From Salipaludibacillus daqingensis (GTDB lineage: Bacteria > Bacillota > Bacilli > Bacillales > Salisediminibacteriaceae), in contig NZ_JARZHF010000001.1 of NCBI RefSeq assembly GCF_029891575.1, forward strand, positions 558,001 to 622,000: a stretch of 64,000 bases of DNA. Reading direction: 5' to 3'. Positions 1 to 7,900 of this stretch are shown here, in pieces. Position 1 is the first letter of the stretch. Every line of letters begins with the position of its first letter. The position numbers and the translations under genes were made by a program. The notes under the pieces are model-generated. The model did not search any database. It was not told where the DNA came from and was given only the letters and a program-made list of their open reading frames with translations.

Positions 1-1
1 A

Positions 2-1465
2 CTTTACCATCTTTCTAGTGCAAAGATTGACTTTTTAACGAATGATGAGTTTGATCATGAACCTTCTGGATGGTCTCCTACTAGCACATCTATCACTTAT
101 TTTTCTAACAAAGAAGGAGACGAACACTTAATTTCAGATATTTATTTATTTCATTTGGAATCAAGAAAACATCAACGATTAACCGATGGGCAAGGTATGT
201 TCACACATGGGACTTTCTCTCCTGACGGACAAACACTCGCTTGTTTCGGTCATGAAAAAGAATATGCCGGAGCAACTCACGGGAAAGTATGGTTAATTGA
301 CTTAATGTCACGAAGGAAAAAGTGCCTTACAAACGATTGGGATGTGAACGTAGGCGATTCTATGATAGGGGATATTCGCTCTGGTGGTTCTAACCCTGGA
401 CCTGTTTGGTCAAAAGAAGGTAACGCAATTTTTATTTTAGCAAGTCAATGGGGAAATACAGACCTTTTTCAGATTTCAACTACGGGTGATATTGATCCAG
501 TTACATCAGGGAATCACCACGTGTTTGGGTTTAGCCTAGACGAAAGCAATGACTCTGTTTTGTTAGGAATTAGTTCTCCCGTTGATCCTGGTGAACTTTA
601 TATGTATTCTTTTGACAACAACCATTCTCCTGAAAAAAAGACATCAATGAACGAACATTTTATAAAAAATACTTCCTTACAATACCCTGAAGAAATTCGT
701 TTTAAAGGAAAAGATGGTTGGTCTCTTCAAGGTTGGCTTTTGAAACCTAATGGCTATGAAGAAGGAAAGACGTATCCTGGAGTGCTTGAAATCCATGGAG
801 GTCCTCATGCAATGTATGGAAATACATTTTTCCATGAGCTTCAGCTATTAGCAGCAAAAGGATATGCTGTATTCTACTCAAATCCAAGAGGAAGCCATGG
901 CTACGGTCAAACGTTTGTGAATGCATGTCGCGGTGATTATGGTGGCATGGATTATCAAGATATCCTCTCCTTTACGGATGCGATAGTTGAAACTTACCCA
1001 TGGATAGATAAACAACGTTTAGGTGTCACAGGAGGCAGCTATGGAGGTTTCATGACAAACTGGATCGTTGGTCATACGAATCGTTTTAAAGCTGCCGCAA
1101 CGCTTCGATGTATCTCTAATTGGACTAGTTTTTACGGGGTTAGTGACATTGGCTATTTCTTTACAGAGTGGGAGGTAGGTACAGATGTACTCAAAGATCC
1201 AGACAAACTTTGGGACCACTCCCCTTTGAAGTACGTCAATCAAATAGAAACACCTTTATTAATTATGCACGGTGAAAAAGACTTCCGCTGCCCTATTGAA
1301 CAAGCAGAACAATTATTCGTAGCATTGAAACACCGTGGCAAAGAACCGAGGTTCGTCAGGTTCCCTGAAGCGAATCATGAACTTTCACGCAGTGGCCCAC
1401 CACACCTTCGTTTTGCTAGACTAGAAGAATTAACAAATTGGTTTGAAAAGCACTTGTCATACTAA
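2..1465 (+). CDS. S9-family serine peptidase, 5' end outside the window
   Basis: C-terminal part of a prolyl-oligopeptidase or acylaminoacyl-peptidase type serine peptidase, probably cytosolic, that cleaves short or N-blocked peptides; the substrate is unknown. The reading frame is open from base 2, so the gene begins upstream and the TTG at 155 is not its start. The first half carries beta-propeller-like repeats. The second half is an alpha/beta hydrolase: the nucleophile Ser is in GGSYGG (codon 1037-1039), the acid is Asp in HGEKDF (1280-1282) and the base is His in EANHE (1376-1378). All three are intact. It resembles B. subtilis YuxL. It is followed by a strong terminator shared with the convergent HPr-like gene, so it ends its own transcription unit. 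Confidence 0.85.
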   Translation, partial: LYHLSSAKIDFLTNDEFDHEPSGWSPTSTSITYFSNKEGDEHLISDIYLFHLESRKHQRLTDGQGMFTHGTFSPDGQTLACFGHEKEYAGATHGKVWLIDLMSRRKKCLTNDWDVNVGDSMIGDIRSGGSNPGPVWSKEGNAIFILASQWGNTDLFQISTTGDIDPVTSGNHHVFGFSLDESNDSVLLGISSPVDPGELYMYSFDNNHSPEKKTSMNEHFIKNTSLQYPEEIRFKGKDGWSLQGWLLKPNGYEEGKTYPGVLEIHGGPHAMYGNTFFHELQLLAAKGYAVFYSNPRGSHGYGQTFVNACRGDYGGMDYQDILSFTDAIVETYPWIDKQRLGVTGGSYGGFMTNWIVGHTNRFKAAATLRCISNWTSFYGVSDIGYFFTEWEVGTDVLKDPDKLWDHSPLKYVNQIETPLLIMHGEKDFRCPIEQAEQLFVALKHRGKEPRFVRFPEANHELSRSGPPHLRFARLEELTNWFEKHLSY

Positions 1466-1472
1466 GTAATAA

Positions 1473-1513
1473 AAAGAGTCTGACCATCCTAGATAGGATT
1501 AGTCAGACTCTTT
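1473..1513. terminator. bidirectional terminator
   Basis: Perfect inverted repeat AAGAGTCTGAC / GTCAGACTCTT with A-rich and T-rich flanks, between two convergent genes. It can serve both strands. Confidence 0.85.
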
Positions 1514-1518
1514 TTTAC

Positions 1519-1761
1519 TTATTTTTTAAATAATCCAGCTTCAACAATCTCATTAATAAATCCTTCGTCTACTTCTCCCTCGAAGTCAAATTCTACGACT
1601 TGATCAGGTTGCAAGGAAAGAGCTAATAGACCGAGTAAACTTTTGGCATCAATAACCCAATGGTCTTTTTTGATAAGTATTTTACCTGGATACTTACTAG
1701 CACTATTAACAAGAATACTTGCAGATTCTGCGAAAATTGGTTTCTTTACTGTAAGATTCAT
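1519..1761 (-). CDS. HPr-fold protein lacking the active-site histidine
   Basis: An 80-residue protein of HPr length. The ASKY segment (residues 21-24) and the KSLLGLLALSL stretch line up with the ASKY and KSIMGVMSLGV segments of B. subtilis HPr, so the Ser46 equivalent is kept. The position of phosphorylatable His15 is replaced: IFAESA stands where HPr has IHARPA, so Arg17 is lost as well. It therefore should not pass phosphate in the PTS. In this it resembles Crh, which keeps only the regulatory serine, but it diverges more than Crh. A regulatory role through HPr kinase or CcpA is possible but inferred. It stands alone, with a terminator after its stop. Confidence 0.7.
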   Translation of the reverse strand: MNLTVKKPIFAESASILVNSASKYPGKILIKKDHWVIDAKSLLGLLALSLQPDQVVEFDFEGEVDEGFINEIVEAGLFKK

Positions 1762-1922
1762 CTAAACACCTCCGACCGATTTATTTCATCATTATACCTA
1801 ATATTAACTTTTTAGCCAAGTGTGTTTATTAACTACAATTACTGAAAAGACCTTTTAACCGAATTTTTTTTAAATGTTTGATATGATAGGATTAACAGAT
1901 TAGCTAAGGGGATGACCGGAAA

Positions 1923-2558
1923 ATGCAAAACATACCTGAATCAACAAAAAAATACTTTCAACAAAAAAAAGCAACCATTTTAGATTATAATTCCTATAAA
2001 CAATTTGCAATATTTGTTCCATTAATCATGAAAGATGGAGAGTTGCAAATTATTTTTCAAATTCGATCAAACCATGTTAGGCAACCTGGTGAAATATGCT
2101 TTCCGGGGGGAAAAGTTGAAAAAACGGACCATTCCACTTCTTCAGCTGCAGTGCGAGAATTGAGTGAAGAATTAGGGGTTCCAGAAAAGGACGTGCAGTT
2201 GTTAGGGGAATTAGATTATCTCGTGACACCTTTTCATTTCATGTTATTTCCATTTATCGGTGTCCTCCCTAGTCATACTCAGTTTCAGCTAAATAAAGGA
2301 GAAGTGGAAGATATCTTTTTTGTACCTGTCTCCACATTAATGGATATGACTCCGAAAGTTCATCATATCCACCTTGAAATGGAGCCCGAAAAAAACTTCC
2401 CTTATCATTTAATTCCAAATGGGGAAGATTATAATTGGCGTTCTGGGATCGTTAATGAAGAATTTTATGAGTACAATGGGCACGTCATTTGGGGGCTGAC
2501 TGCTAGAATCCTAACTCACGCTCTAACTGAGTTACAAGGTACTTTGAAAGAGAGATAG
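1923..2558 (+). CDS. Nudix hydrolase, CoA pyrophosphatase type
   Basis: Predicted Nudix hydrolase of the CoA diphosphatase (NudL) branch, which would split CoA or its derivatives into 4'-phosphopantetheine and 3',5'-ADP. The Nudix box follows CFPGGK (residues about 60-65) and ends in RELSEELG (about 79-86). The preceding run IFQIRS..HVRQPGEICF fits the extra motif typical of CoA pyrophosphatases. The first Glu of the canonical Nudix box is Asp here, as in many family members. Length (211) is normal. The ATG at 1923 follows an AAGGGG ribosome site. It is a single gene flanked by terminators. Another nucleotide substrate cannot be excluded. Confidence 0.8.
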   Translation: MQNIPESTKKYFQQKKATILDYNSYKQFAIFVPLIMKDGELQIIFQIRSNHVRQPGEICFPGGKVEKTDHSTSSAAVRELSEELGVPEKDVQLLGELDYLVTPFHFMLFPFIGVLPSHTQFQLNKGEVEDIFFVPVSTLMDMTPKVHHIHLEMEPEKNFPYHLIPNGEDYNWRSGIVNEEFYEYNGHVIWGLTARILTHALTELQGTLKER

Positions 2559-2577
2559 GACATATTTTCGTAGAATC

Positions 2578-2615
2578 AAACCCACATCCATTTTGTTGGA
2601 TGTGGGTTTCGACTT
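2578..2615. terminator. terminator between convergent genes
   Basis: Stem AAACCCACATCCA / TGGATGTGGGTTT with a six-base loop, followed by T-rich sequence. It sits between the Nudix gene and the yrhC-like gene. Confidence 0.8.
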
Positions 2616-2631
2616 TTATATTAAAAATGAA

Positions 2632-2871
2632 TCACTCATTTTCCTGATTTAAGAGTTTTGTGGTTCTTTTTGAAATGAGATGCATTATCACAGAAAGAAC
2701 TAGTAGAATTCCAGTAGCTATAAGAAGCATCAATTGGCTATTTACTTGTGCTGATTGATTCGGTAGGACAACACCTATCATTAGAAAACCGGAAAGTGCT
2801 AATAATATAAATGCAAATCGTCGATAATCAACAACTTTATTTTTTAACTTTAGTTCTTCTTTTTCTGTCAT
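2632..2871 (-). CDS. yrhC: YrhC-like small membrane protein
   Basis: A 79-residue protein with two hydrophobic helices (about residues 18-36 and 45-66) and charged ends. Size, topology and position downstream of mtnN match B. subtilis YrhC, the last gene of the yrrT-mtnN-mccA-mccB-yrhC methionine-to-cysteine operon. Its biochemical role is unknown. Here mccA, mccB and yrrT are absent from between and around the two genes, so only mtnN and yrhC of that operon remain. The ATG has a GGAGGG ribosome site nine bases upstream. The call rests mostly on synteny and topology. Confidence 0.6.
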   Translation of the reverse strand: MTEKEELKLKNKVVDYRRFAFILLALSGFLMIGVVLPNQSAQVNSQLMLLIATGILLVLSVIMHLISKRTTKLLNQENE

Positions 2872-2987
2872 TGAAATCCCTCCATATCTACCCTGATCAA
2901 TGAAACTATCAATCAGTATAACATGGAGACACTCCCTTTTTGACTAGCAATATTTTCCCTAATATCTTTAATTAACATCTCGTTTCA

Positions 2988-3689
2988 TTATCGTTGTTTA
3001 CGAAACTCTTCTAACATTAACATGACCATTTTAGCTGAATGAACCGAAGCTGTTTCCAAAAATTGATCGTAAGAAACTTTCGCATCTTTTCCAGCAATGT
3101 CTGATAACGAACGAATAATCACAAAGGGCGTCTGAAATTGATGACAAACTTGCGCTATTGCCCCTGCTTCCATTTCAGAACAGAAAGGATTATTAAATTT
3201 TTTGCGAACAACTACTACTCTCTCATGATCACTCATAAATGAGTCCCCAGAAATGATAAGCCCTTTGACAGCGTTAACCCCTACTTCCACTGCGCATTCT
3301 TCAGCCAGTTTCACGAGGGAGTCTGACGGCTCATAAAAAGCTGGCATTCGAGGAACTTGTCCAAATTCATATCCAAATACCGTTGCGTCTACATCGTTAT
3401 AGCGAACTTCTGTGGAGATAACAATATCACCTACTGCCAGTTCTTGATGAAAGCCACCTGCTGAACCTGTATTAATAATGAAATCTGGGTAATAGAGTTG
3501 ATTCATTAAAGTTGTACTGATCGCAGCATTTACTTTTCCTATACCAGATTTGGATAAAATCACTTCAACACCATTTAAACGTCCAAGAAAAAACTCACAA
3601 CCAGCAATAATTGTTTCTTCTGAAAGAGTCATTTCAGATTTTAATAATTCTACTTCTTCTTCCATTGCTCCAATGATACCTATTCGCAT
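2988..3689 (-). CDS. mtnN: 5'-methylthioadenosine/S-adenosylhomocysteine nucleosidase
   Basis: Cytosolic nucleosidase that removes adenine from methylthioadenosine and S-adenosylhomocysteine in the SAM salvage and activated methyl cycles. The N-terminus [14 protein letters not shown] is diagnostic, with the catalytic Glu in this region. NTGSAGG (residues 75-81) is the phosphorylase-fold glycine motif. [11 protein letters not shown] (around 171-181) binds the ribose, and SLSDIAG near 194-200 contains the catalytic Asp. Length 233 is standard. The ATG follows GGAAGGTG. In B. subtilis it sits in a methionine-to-cysteine operon, while here only a yrhC-like gene follows. Confidence 0.95.
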   Translation of the reverse strand: MRIGIIGAMEEEVELLKSEMTLSEETIIAGCEFFLGRLNGVEVILSKSGIGKVNAAISTTLMNQLYYPDFIINTGSAGGFHQELAVGDIVISTEVRYNDVDATVFGYEFGQVPRMPAFYEPSDSLVKLAEECAVEVGVNAVKGLIISGDSFMSDHERVVVVRKKFNNPFCSEMEAGAIAQVCHQFQTPFVIIRSLSDIAGKDAKVSYDQFLETASVHSAKMVMLMLEEFRKQR

Positions 3690-3822
3690 ACAAACACCTT
3701 CCTTTTCAATCTTTCGCCCTTCCTATCATAGCGAAAATGTGATGAGGGGACAAGCCTGTGTTTTTGAACGTTGTCTAGTATAATTATTTCTTGTAAAATA
3801 AATGAGAAATGGAGTGATCGAT

Positions 3823-4029
3823 ATGATAATTCAACCGGATAAACTAAAAGACAAAGTCGAAATGTTTGAAGCTTCAAGTTTACAAGAACTTGAGCATCGA
3901 ATTTCTAAAAAAATTGACGATAACCAAGCTATTTTACTAGAAGTTCATCATGTATCTCACCAACTGACTATAGACCCTAATACGAGTAAACGATTCTATA
4001 CTGCTACGGTACATTTTAAGCAAAAGTAA
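3823..4029 (+). CDS. DUF2536-type small conserved protein
   Basis: A 68-residue protein of unknown function that resembles the short DUF2536 (YrzA-like) proteins found in the same chromosomal area of Bacillus. Visible pieces are the KDKVEMFEA start, the HHVSHQ centre and a C-terminal beta-strand-like YTATVHFK. There is no signal peptide or membrane helix. The ATG at 3823 is preferred over the in-frame ATG at 3802, because GGAG lies eight bases before it and the upstream ATG has no ribosome site. It is a single plus-strand gene among minus-strand genes, divergent from mtnN and convergent with the yrrS-like gene. Confidence 0.65.
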   Translation: MIIQPDKLKDKVEMFEASSLQELEHRISKKIDDNQAILLEVHHVSHQLTIDPNTSKRFYTATVHFKQK

Positions 4030-4031
4030 AG

Positions 4032-4064
4032 AAAAGGTCAGAAGATAAACTCTTCTGACCTTTT
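4032..4064. terminator. bidirectional terminator
   Basis: Stem AAAAGGTCAGAAGA / TCTTCTGACCTTTT with a five-base loop, placed between convergent genes. Confidence 0.85.
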
Positions 4065-4085
4065 AACTAAAACATAATCTAACCA

Positions 4086-4826
4086 TTAATGACTTACATA
4101 TGGATTAGAAGATTGCTTTTCAACAGTTATTGGCTTCCAGCCTTCGTTTTCAACCCATGACAAGACGACTTTATAAGGTTCAAACCGATCTTCATGCTTG
4201 CTAACAGTTCCTATTACTGTGTTATTTCCGCCATTTCTAACTTGCCATACTGTCATTTCTGCATCACTTAACCCTGTTGCATAAGAAAGGGCCTGATCCA
4301 TTTCTTCTCTGTTCACTGTGCCTTCTCCGTAATCATGGGAAAAATTCTCTCCTTGTACCGTTCCAATTGGAGCCCATTCTCCATCTTCGGGTTCGGATAA
4401 CTCTTGGTTCTCCTCTTCGTTTTCATTATTCTCATTATTATTATTCTCTTCATTATCGTTTTCTTCATTATTGTTTTCTTCATTTTCTTCATTTTCTTCA
4501 TTGTTATTATTCGTTTCACTTACATTTGATTCTGATGACTCATTTTCTTCATTATTTGAGGAACTGTTGGCATTGCTGTCTATCGAAATATCGCCTGATT
4601 CATTTTCTTCATTAGATTCTACATCCAAATTATTATTATCGGAATTATTTTCTTCTACATTATTAGAAATCGCCGATTCATCTGAGTCTCCTCCAAAAAT
4701 AAGAGAACCTCCAATAAATACGATTAACAGAGCTACAATTCCTATTGAAATATTTAAAAATGTGTTCATTTTTTTCTTTTTTCTCATATCTGTTCGCTGA
4801 GGGGGGTAATTCCCATATTGACTCAT
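4086..4826 (-). CDS. yrrS: YrrS-like membrane-anchored protein (DUF1510)
   Basis: A 246-residue protein with a short cytoplasmic N-terminus rich in Arg and Lys (residues 1-20), one membrane helix (about 22-46), a long external linker almost entirely of Asn, Glu, Ser and Asp (about 50-145), and a C-terminal DUF1510-like domain (about 148-246) ending WKPITVEKQ. In B. subtilis yrrS is next to pbpI, between greA and yrrT; here pbpI is missing. The function is unknown; an envelope or sporulation-cell-wall link is suggested only by its usual partner. The linker is built from short Asn-Glu repeats in DNA that is locally repetitive and may vary in length between strains. Confidence 0.75.
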   Translation of the reverse strand: MSQYGNYPPQRTDMRKKKKMNTFLNISIGIVALLIVFIGGSLIFGGDSDESAISNNVEENNSDNNNLDVESNEENESGDISIDSNANSSSNNEENESSESNVSETNNNNEENEENEENNNEENDNEENNNNENNENEEENQELSEPEDGEWAPIGTVQGENFSHDYGEGTVNREEMDQALSYATGLSDAEMTVWQVRNGGNNTVIGTVSKHEDRFEPYKVVLSWVENEGWKPITVEKQSSNPYVSH

Positions 4827-4982
4827 GGCTCGTACATCCTCCTTTTTCCTCTTTCTGGTTATTAATAGTATAATTCATACATTATAAAAATACGATATGT
4901 ATTGTTGGTTTTTGACCGTATTTCCTTATTTTTTGTATTTAAAACCTTTTCGATTAAAGTTTCTTTTCTTTCTAATCTAAAA

Positions 4983-5009
4983 CACCCCAGCATGGATCAT
5001 GCCAGGATG
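4983..5009 (-). terminator. greA terminator
   Basis: Twelve-pair stem with a three-base loop (minus strand CATCCTGGCATG / CATGCTGGGGTG, some G-T pairs), followed by TTTTAG, just after the greA stop. Confidence 0.7.
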
Positions 5010-5022
5010 TAAATAATTTGAA

Positions 5023-5493
5023 TTATTGAACTTGTGTAATTTCTACCTTCATGTCTCCTCCAGGTGTCGAAACAACAACCTGCTCACCAATCCCTTTTCC
5101 AAAAAGACTCTGTGCCATTGGAGAATCATTTGAAATTTTCCCTTCAATCGGGTCTGCCTCGGCACGACCAACAATCGTGTATACTTCTTCGTCTCCATCA
5201 GGTAATTCTTTGAATGTTACAGTTTTTCCTAATGAAACAACAGAACTATCTGAATCTTCTTGAATAATTTGTGAATTTCTAATCATTCCTTCAATTTGTT
5301 GAATTCTGCCTTCCACAAATGCTTGCTCTTCTTTTGCTGAATCATATTCTGAGTTTTCAGAGAGATCACCGAAACTTCTAGCGACTTTTATTCGTTCAAC
5401 AACTTCTTTACGTTTTTGAGTTTTTAAATATTCCAATTCGTTCTCTAACTTTTCTTTACCTTCTAATGTCATATAGTGCTTGTCTTCTGTCAT
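5023..5493 (-). CDS. greA: transcription elongation factor GreA
   Basis: GreA enters the secondary channel of stalled RNA polymerase and stimulates cleavage of the backtracked transcript. The N-terminal coiled coil (residues 10-75) contains the conserved tip and arm sequence [20 protein letters not shown] with the key acidic pair, and the C-terminal FKBP-like domain contains VGRAEADP and [14 protein letters not shown]. Length 156 is typical. The ATG at 5493 is chosen because AAGGAG lies eight bases upstream; the in-frame GTG at 5502 directly abuts that site. It follows udk as in B. subtilis, but 430 bases separate them, and a cre-like box sits in that gap. Confidence 0.95.
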   Translation of the reverse strand: MTEDKHYMTLEGKEKLENELEYLKTQKRKEVVERIKVARSFGDLSENSEYDSAKEEQAFVEGRIQQIEGMIRNSQIIQEDSDSSVVSLGKTVTFKELPDGDEEVYTIVGRAEADPIEGKISNDSPMAQSLFGKGIGEQVVVSTPGGDMKVEITQVQ

Positions 5494-5525
5494 GTTTTCC
5501 ACTCCTTAAAAAATACATCTTTATT

Positions 5526-5539
5526 AGCGAACGCTTACA
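5526..5539 (-). promoter_or_regulatory. possible cre (CcpA) box before greA
   Basis: Minus strand TGTAAGCGTTCGCT matches the catabolite-responsive element TGWAARCGYTWNCW at 13 of 14 positions, 33 bases before the greA start. It is a sequence match only. Confidence 0.3.
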
Positions 5540-5636
5540 TGTTTCATTGTTTTTCAAAAATTTAACTTTCTTTTTTTTTCAGAAACGGGTTGAAAAGACC
5601 AAATGGTGATCATAGTCATATGAATACTTAATACAT

Positions 5637-5802
5637 AATCGTGATAGACGATTGGAATGACCATCTTATTGAAGTGTATGGTCATTGGATGACAGCAATG
5701 CCTCCTCAACAAAACTTATCAAGAATAAACGGTAAGCGCCCAACCAGTTCTGTATAGGGCTTCCTAGAACGGGTGAGGCGCTGTGACCGTCTTTTTATTT
5801 TC
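5637..5802 (+). ncRNA. candidate structured RNA ending in a terminator
   Basis: The greA-udk gap carries three successive hairpins on the plus strand. They are AATCGT/ACGATT (5637-5653), AATGACCAT/ATGGTCATT (5656-5686) and a long nested one in which ACGGT/ACCGT, AGCGCC/GGCGCT and GTTCT/AGAAC pair between 5729 and 5790. The last is followed at once by CTTTTTATTTT, the form of an intrinsic terminator for the plus strand, against the direction of both neighbours. No clear promoter was found. Alternatives are a short plus-strand reading frame at 5641-5757, which has no ribosome site, or a leader structure for greA on the other strand. I do not recognise the family. Confidence 0.35.
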
Positions 5803-5926
5803 ATTTATCCGCTTCTTGTAATCATTTCCTATGTTCATGTATGTTATTATAAACAAAACTTCGCTATTAGCCAAGGGTTTCGCTAAAAAATTCCTTTTAT
5901 TTGTTAAAGCTTTCTACATTTTCCTT

Positions 5927-6562
5927 TTAAATCATCGCTTTTTCTTCCAGTATTGTTTTTACTTTTGTAACCATAAGGTCAATAGCAACATGGTTATGAC
6001 CACCTTCTGGAACAATAATATCCGCGTATCGTTTCGTTGGCTCGATAAATTGTAAATGCATCGGTCTAACGACTGATGTATATTGATCAATCACAGAATC
6101 AATCGTACGTCCCCGCTCTTGAATATCTCGCATGAGTCTTCGAATGATACGAAGGTCTGAATCGGTATCTACGAAAAGCTTAATATCCATCATATCACGT
6201 AGTCGATCATCTTCTAATATAAGAATACCCTCTAAAATAATAACATCTCTCGGTTCCACTTTAATTACTTTCTCAGAACGAGTATGGTTTGGATAATCGT
6301 AAACTGGTTTTTCAACCGATTCCCGATTAAGCAAACGTTTCAAATGATCCAATATTAATTGATTATCAAAAGCTAAAGGATGATCGTAATTAGTCTTCAA
6401 CCTCTCTTCCATTGGAAGATGAGTCTGATCTTTATAGTATGCATCTTGTTCTAGCATTAATATGGACTGGGCAGGAAATTGACTGTAAATTTCATTTGCT
6501 ACTGTTGTTTTCCCTGAACCGGACCCTCCAGCTACGCCAATGATGACAGGTTTTTTGTTCAT
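5927..6562 (-). CDS. udk: uridine kinase
   Basis: Phosphorylates uridine and cytidine to the monophosphates in pyrimidine salvage, in the cytosol. The P-loop [12 protein letters not shown] lies at residues 9-20. The substrate-binding segment DHPLAFD (about 60-66), YDYPNHTRS (about 88-96) and the lid region [13 protein letters not shown] (around 150) are all conserved. Length 211 is standard. The start overlaps the trhP2 stop as ATGA, which indicates translational coupling in a trmR-trhP1-trhP2-udk operon like that of B. subtilis yrrM-yrrN-yrrO-udk. Confidence 0.96.
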   Translation of the reverse strand: MNKKPVIIGVAGGSGSGKTTVANEIYSQFPAQSILMLEQDAYYKDQTHLPMEERLKTNYDHPLAFDNQLILDHLKRLLNRESVEKPVYDYPNHTRSEKVIKVEPRDVIILEGILILEDDRLRDMMDIKLFVDTDSDLRIIRRLMRDIQERGRTIDSVIDQYTSVVRPMHLQFIEPTKRYADIIVPEGGHNHVAIDLMVTKVKTILEEKAMI

Positions 6563-7836
6563 GATTGTACTTCCTTTCTCATCATATTATCTGGGTTTAC
6601 CGGTTTTTCAACCTTAAACCTTACTATTTGAAGTGGATGTCGTGCGGCATCAAGTTCTTTTCCATCTTCATCCCAAATTTCACCAACTACTTGCATATAA
6701 TTTTCAATCTCTGGACCAAAAAATTCTATTCGATCACCTGGTCGAAAATGATTCCTTTGCTGGAGCGTGACGATTTTTGTTTCTTCATCATAACCTAACA
6801 CAACTCCTGCAAAATCAAAAGTTGTTTTCTGGCTATGCGTACGAAACATTTGTTCTTCATGTCCAGGAGTATTTTCAAAAAAAGCTGGTGCCGTTGGTCG
6901 ATTTGCACATTTGGCTAATTCTCTCAACCATTCAGGATCAATCTCAAAGTGATCAGGATCTGCACAATAAGCATCAATCACTTTACGATACACGCTGACT
7001 ACCGTTGCAACATAGTGAATTGATTTCATTCGTCCTTCAACCTTAAGACTATCGATCCCTGCCTCAACTAATTTAGGAATGGCTTCAATTAAGTTAAGAT
7101 CTTTAGGTGACATAGCAAAAGGTGCGTCTTCTTGATCGAATAAAGCTGTCTCTTGATTGGAACTTGTATTGGTTTCCTCATACAAAAAATAGTCCCATCG
7201 ACATGACTGGCAACATCCTCCTCTATTTGAGTCTCTTGCTGTCATATGATTACTTAGTACACACCGACCTGAGTAGGAAATACACATCGCTCCATGAATA
7301 AACGTTTCAATTTCAATATCCACATTTCTTTTCATTTCCAACATTTCTTCAAGACCGACTTCTCGAGCAAGGACAACCCGATCCAATCCTTCTTGCTTCC
7401 AAAAATTAATCGCTTGCCAGTTAGACAATGACTGTTGCGTAGATAAATGCACTTCCAATTTCGGGGCTACCTGTTTACATGTTTCTATAATTAACGGATC
7501 TGCAACAATAATTCCTTTCACACCAACTCGTTCAAGATCTTGTAGATACTCTCCTAGCCCATCCATATTTTCATTATGAGCAAAAATATTCGTAGTTACG
7601 TAAATATGTGATCCATATTTTGCTGCAAAAGCCACACCTTCTGCCATTTCTTCTGTAGAGAAGTTATCTGCATTTGAACGTAAACCAAAGTCTCGTCCAC
7701 CTATAAAAACAGCATCTGCCCCATAATGAACCGCCACTTTTAATTTCTCTAAGTTCCCAGCAGGAGCCAATAGTTCAGGTTTTTTTGTGATCACTCTTTT
7801 GCCTTTAATGGTCGATGTAACACTTTGTTGTTCCAT
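6559..7836 (-). CDS. trhP2: tRNA 5-hydroxyuridine synthesis protein TrhP2 (U32 family)
   Basis: Peptidase-U32-family protein, equivalent to B. subtilis YrrO. With TrhP1 it supports prephenate-dependent hydroxylation of wobble uridine 34 to 5-hydroxyuridine in t[15 protein letters not shown] at residues 22-33 is the U32 N-terminus. The central region holds the cysteine set expected for an iron-sulfur cluster: [11 protein letters not shown] (around 183-193) and GGCCQSC (around 207-213). [15 protein letters not shown] follows, and a C-terminal beta-barrel domain is present. Length is 425. The ATG follows AAAGGAG. It lies downstream of trhP1 and overlaps udk by four bases. Confidence 0.9.
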   Translation of the reverse strand: MEQQSVTSTIKGKRVITKKPELLAPAGNLEKLKVAVHYGADAVFIGGRDFGLRSNADNFSTEEMAEGVAFAAKYGSHIYVTTNIFAHNENMDGLGEYLQDLERVGVKGIIVADPLIIETCKQVAPKLEVHLSTQQSLSNWQAINFWKQEGLDRVVLAREVGLEEMLEMKRNVDIEIETFIHGAMCISYSGRCVLSNHMTARDSNRGGCCQSCRWDYFLYEETNTSSNQETALFDQEDAPFAMSPKDLNLIEAIPKLVEAGIDSLKVEGRMKSIHYVATVVSVYRKVIDAYCADPDHFEIDPEWLRELAKCANRPTAPAFFENTPGHEEQMFRTHSQKTTFDFAGVVLGYDEETKIVTLQQRNHFRPGDRIEFFGPEIENYMQVVGEIWDEDGKELDAARHPLQIVRFKVEKPVNPDNMMRKEVQS

Positions 7837-7900
7837 TTGCGATCACTCCTTTATCAATGTTTCTAATGTCGTCCATCGAAGTAATAACACACAGACAAAT

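Noticed and set aside
3802-3822. The longer start of the DUF2536-like gene.
   Set aside because: No ribosome site precedes the ATG at 3802; the ATG at 3823 has one at correct spacing.
4277-4800. Long plus-strand frames opposite the yrrS-like gene.
   Set aside because: They mirror the Asn/Glu repeat coding on the other strand and have no start signals.
5641-5757. A 38-codon plus-strand frame with natural-looking residues.
   Set aside because: No ribosome site, a non-ATG start, and it runs into the terminator hairpin; kept only as an alternative to the RNA call.
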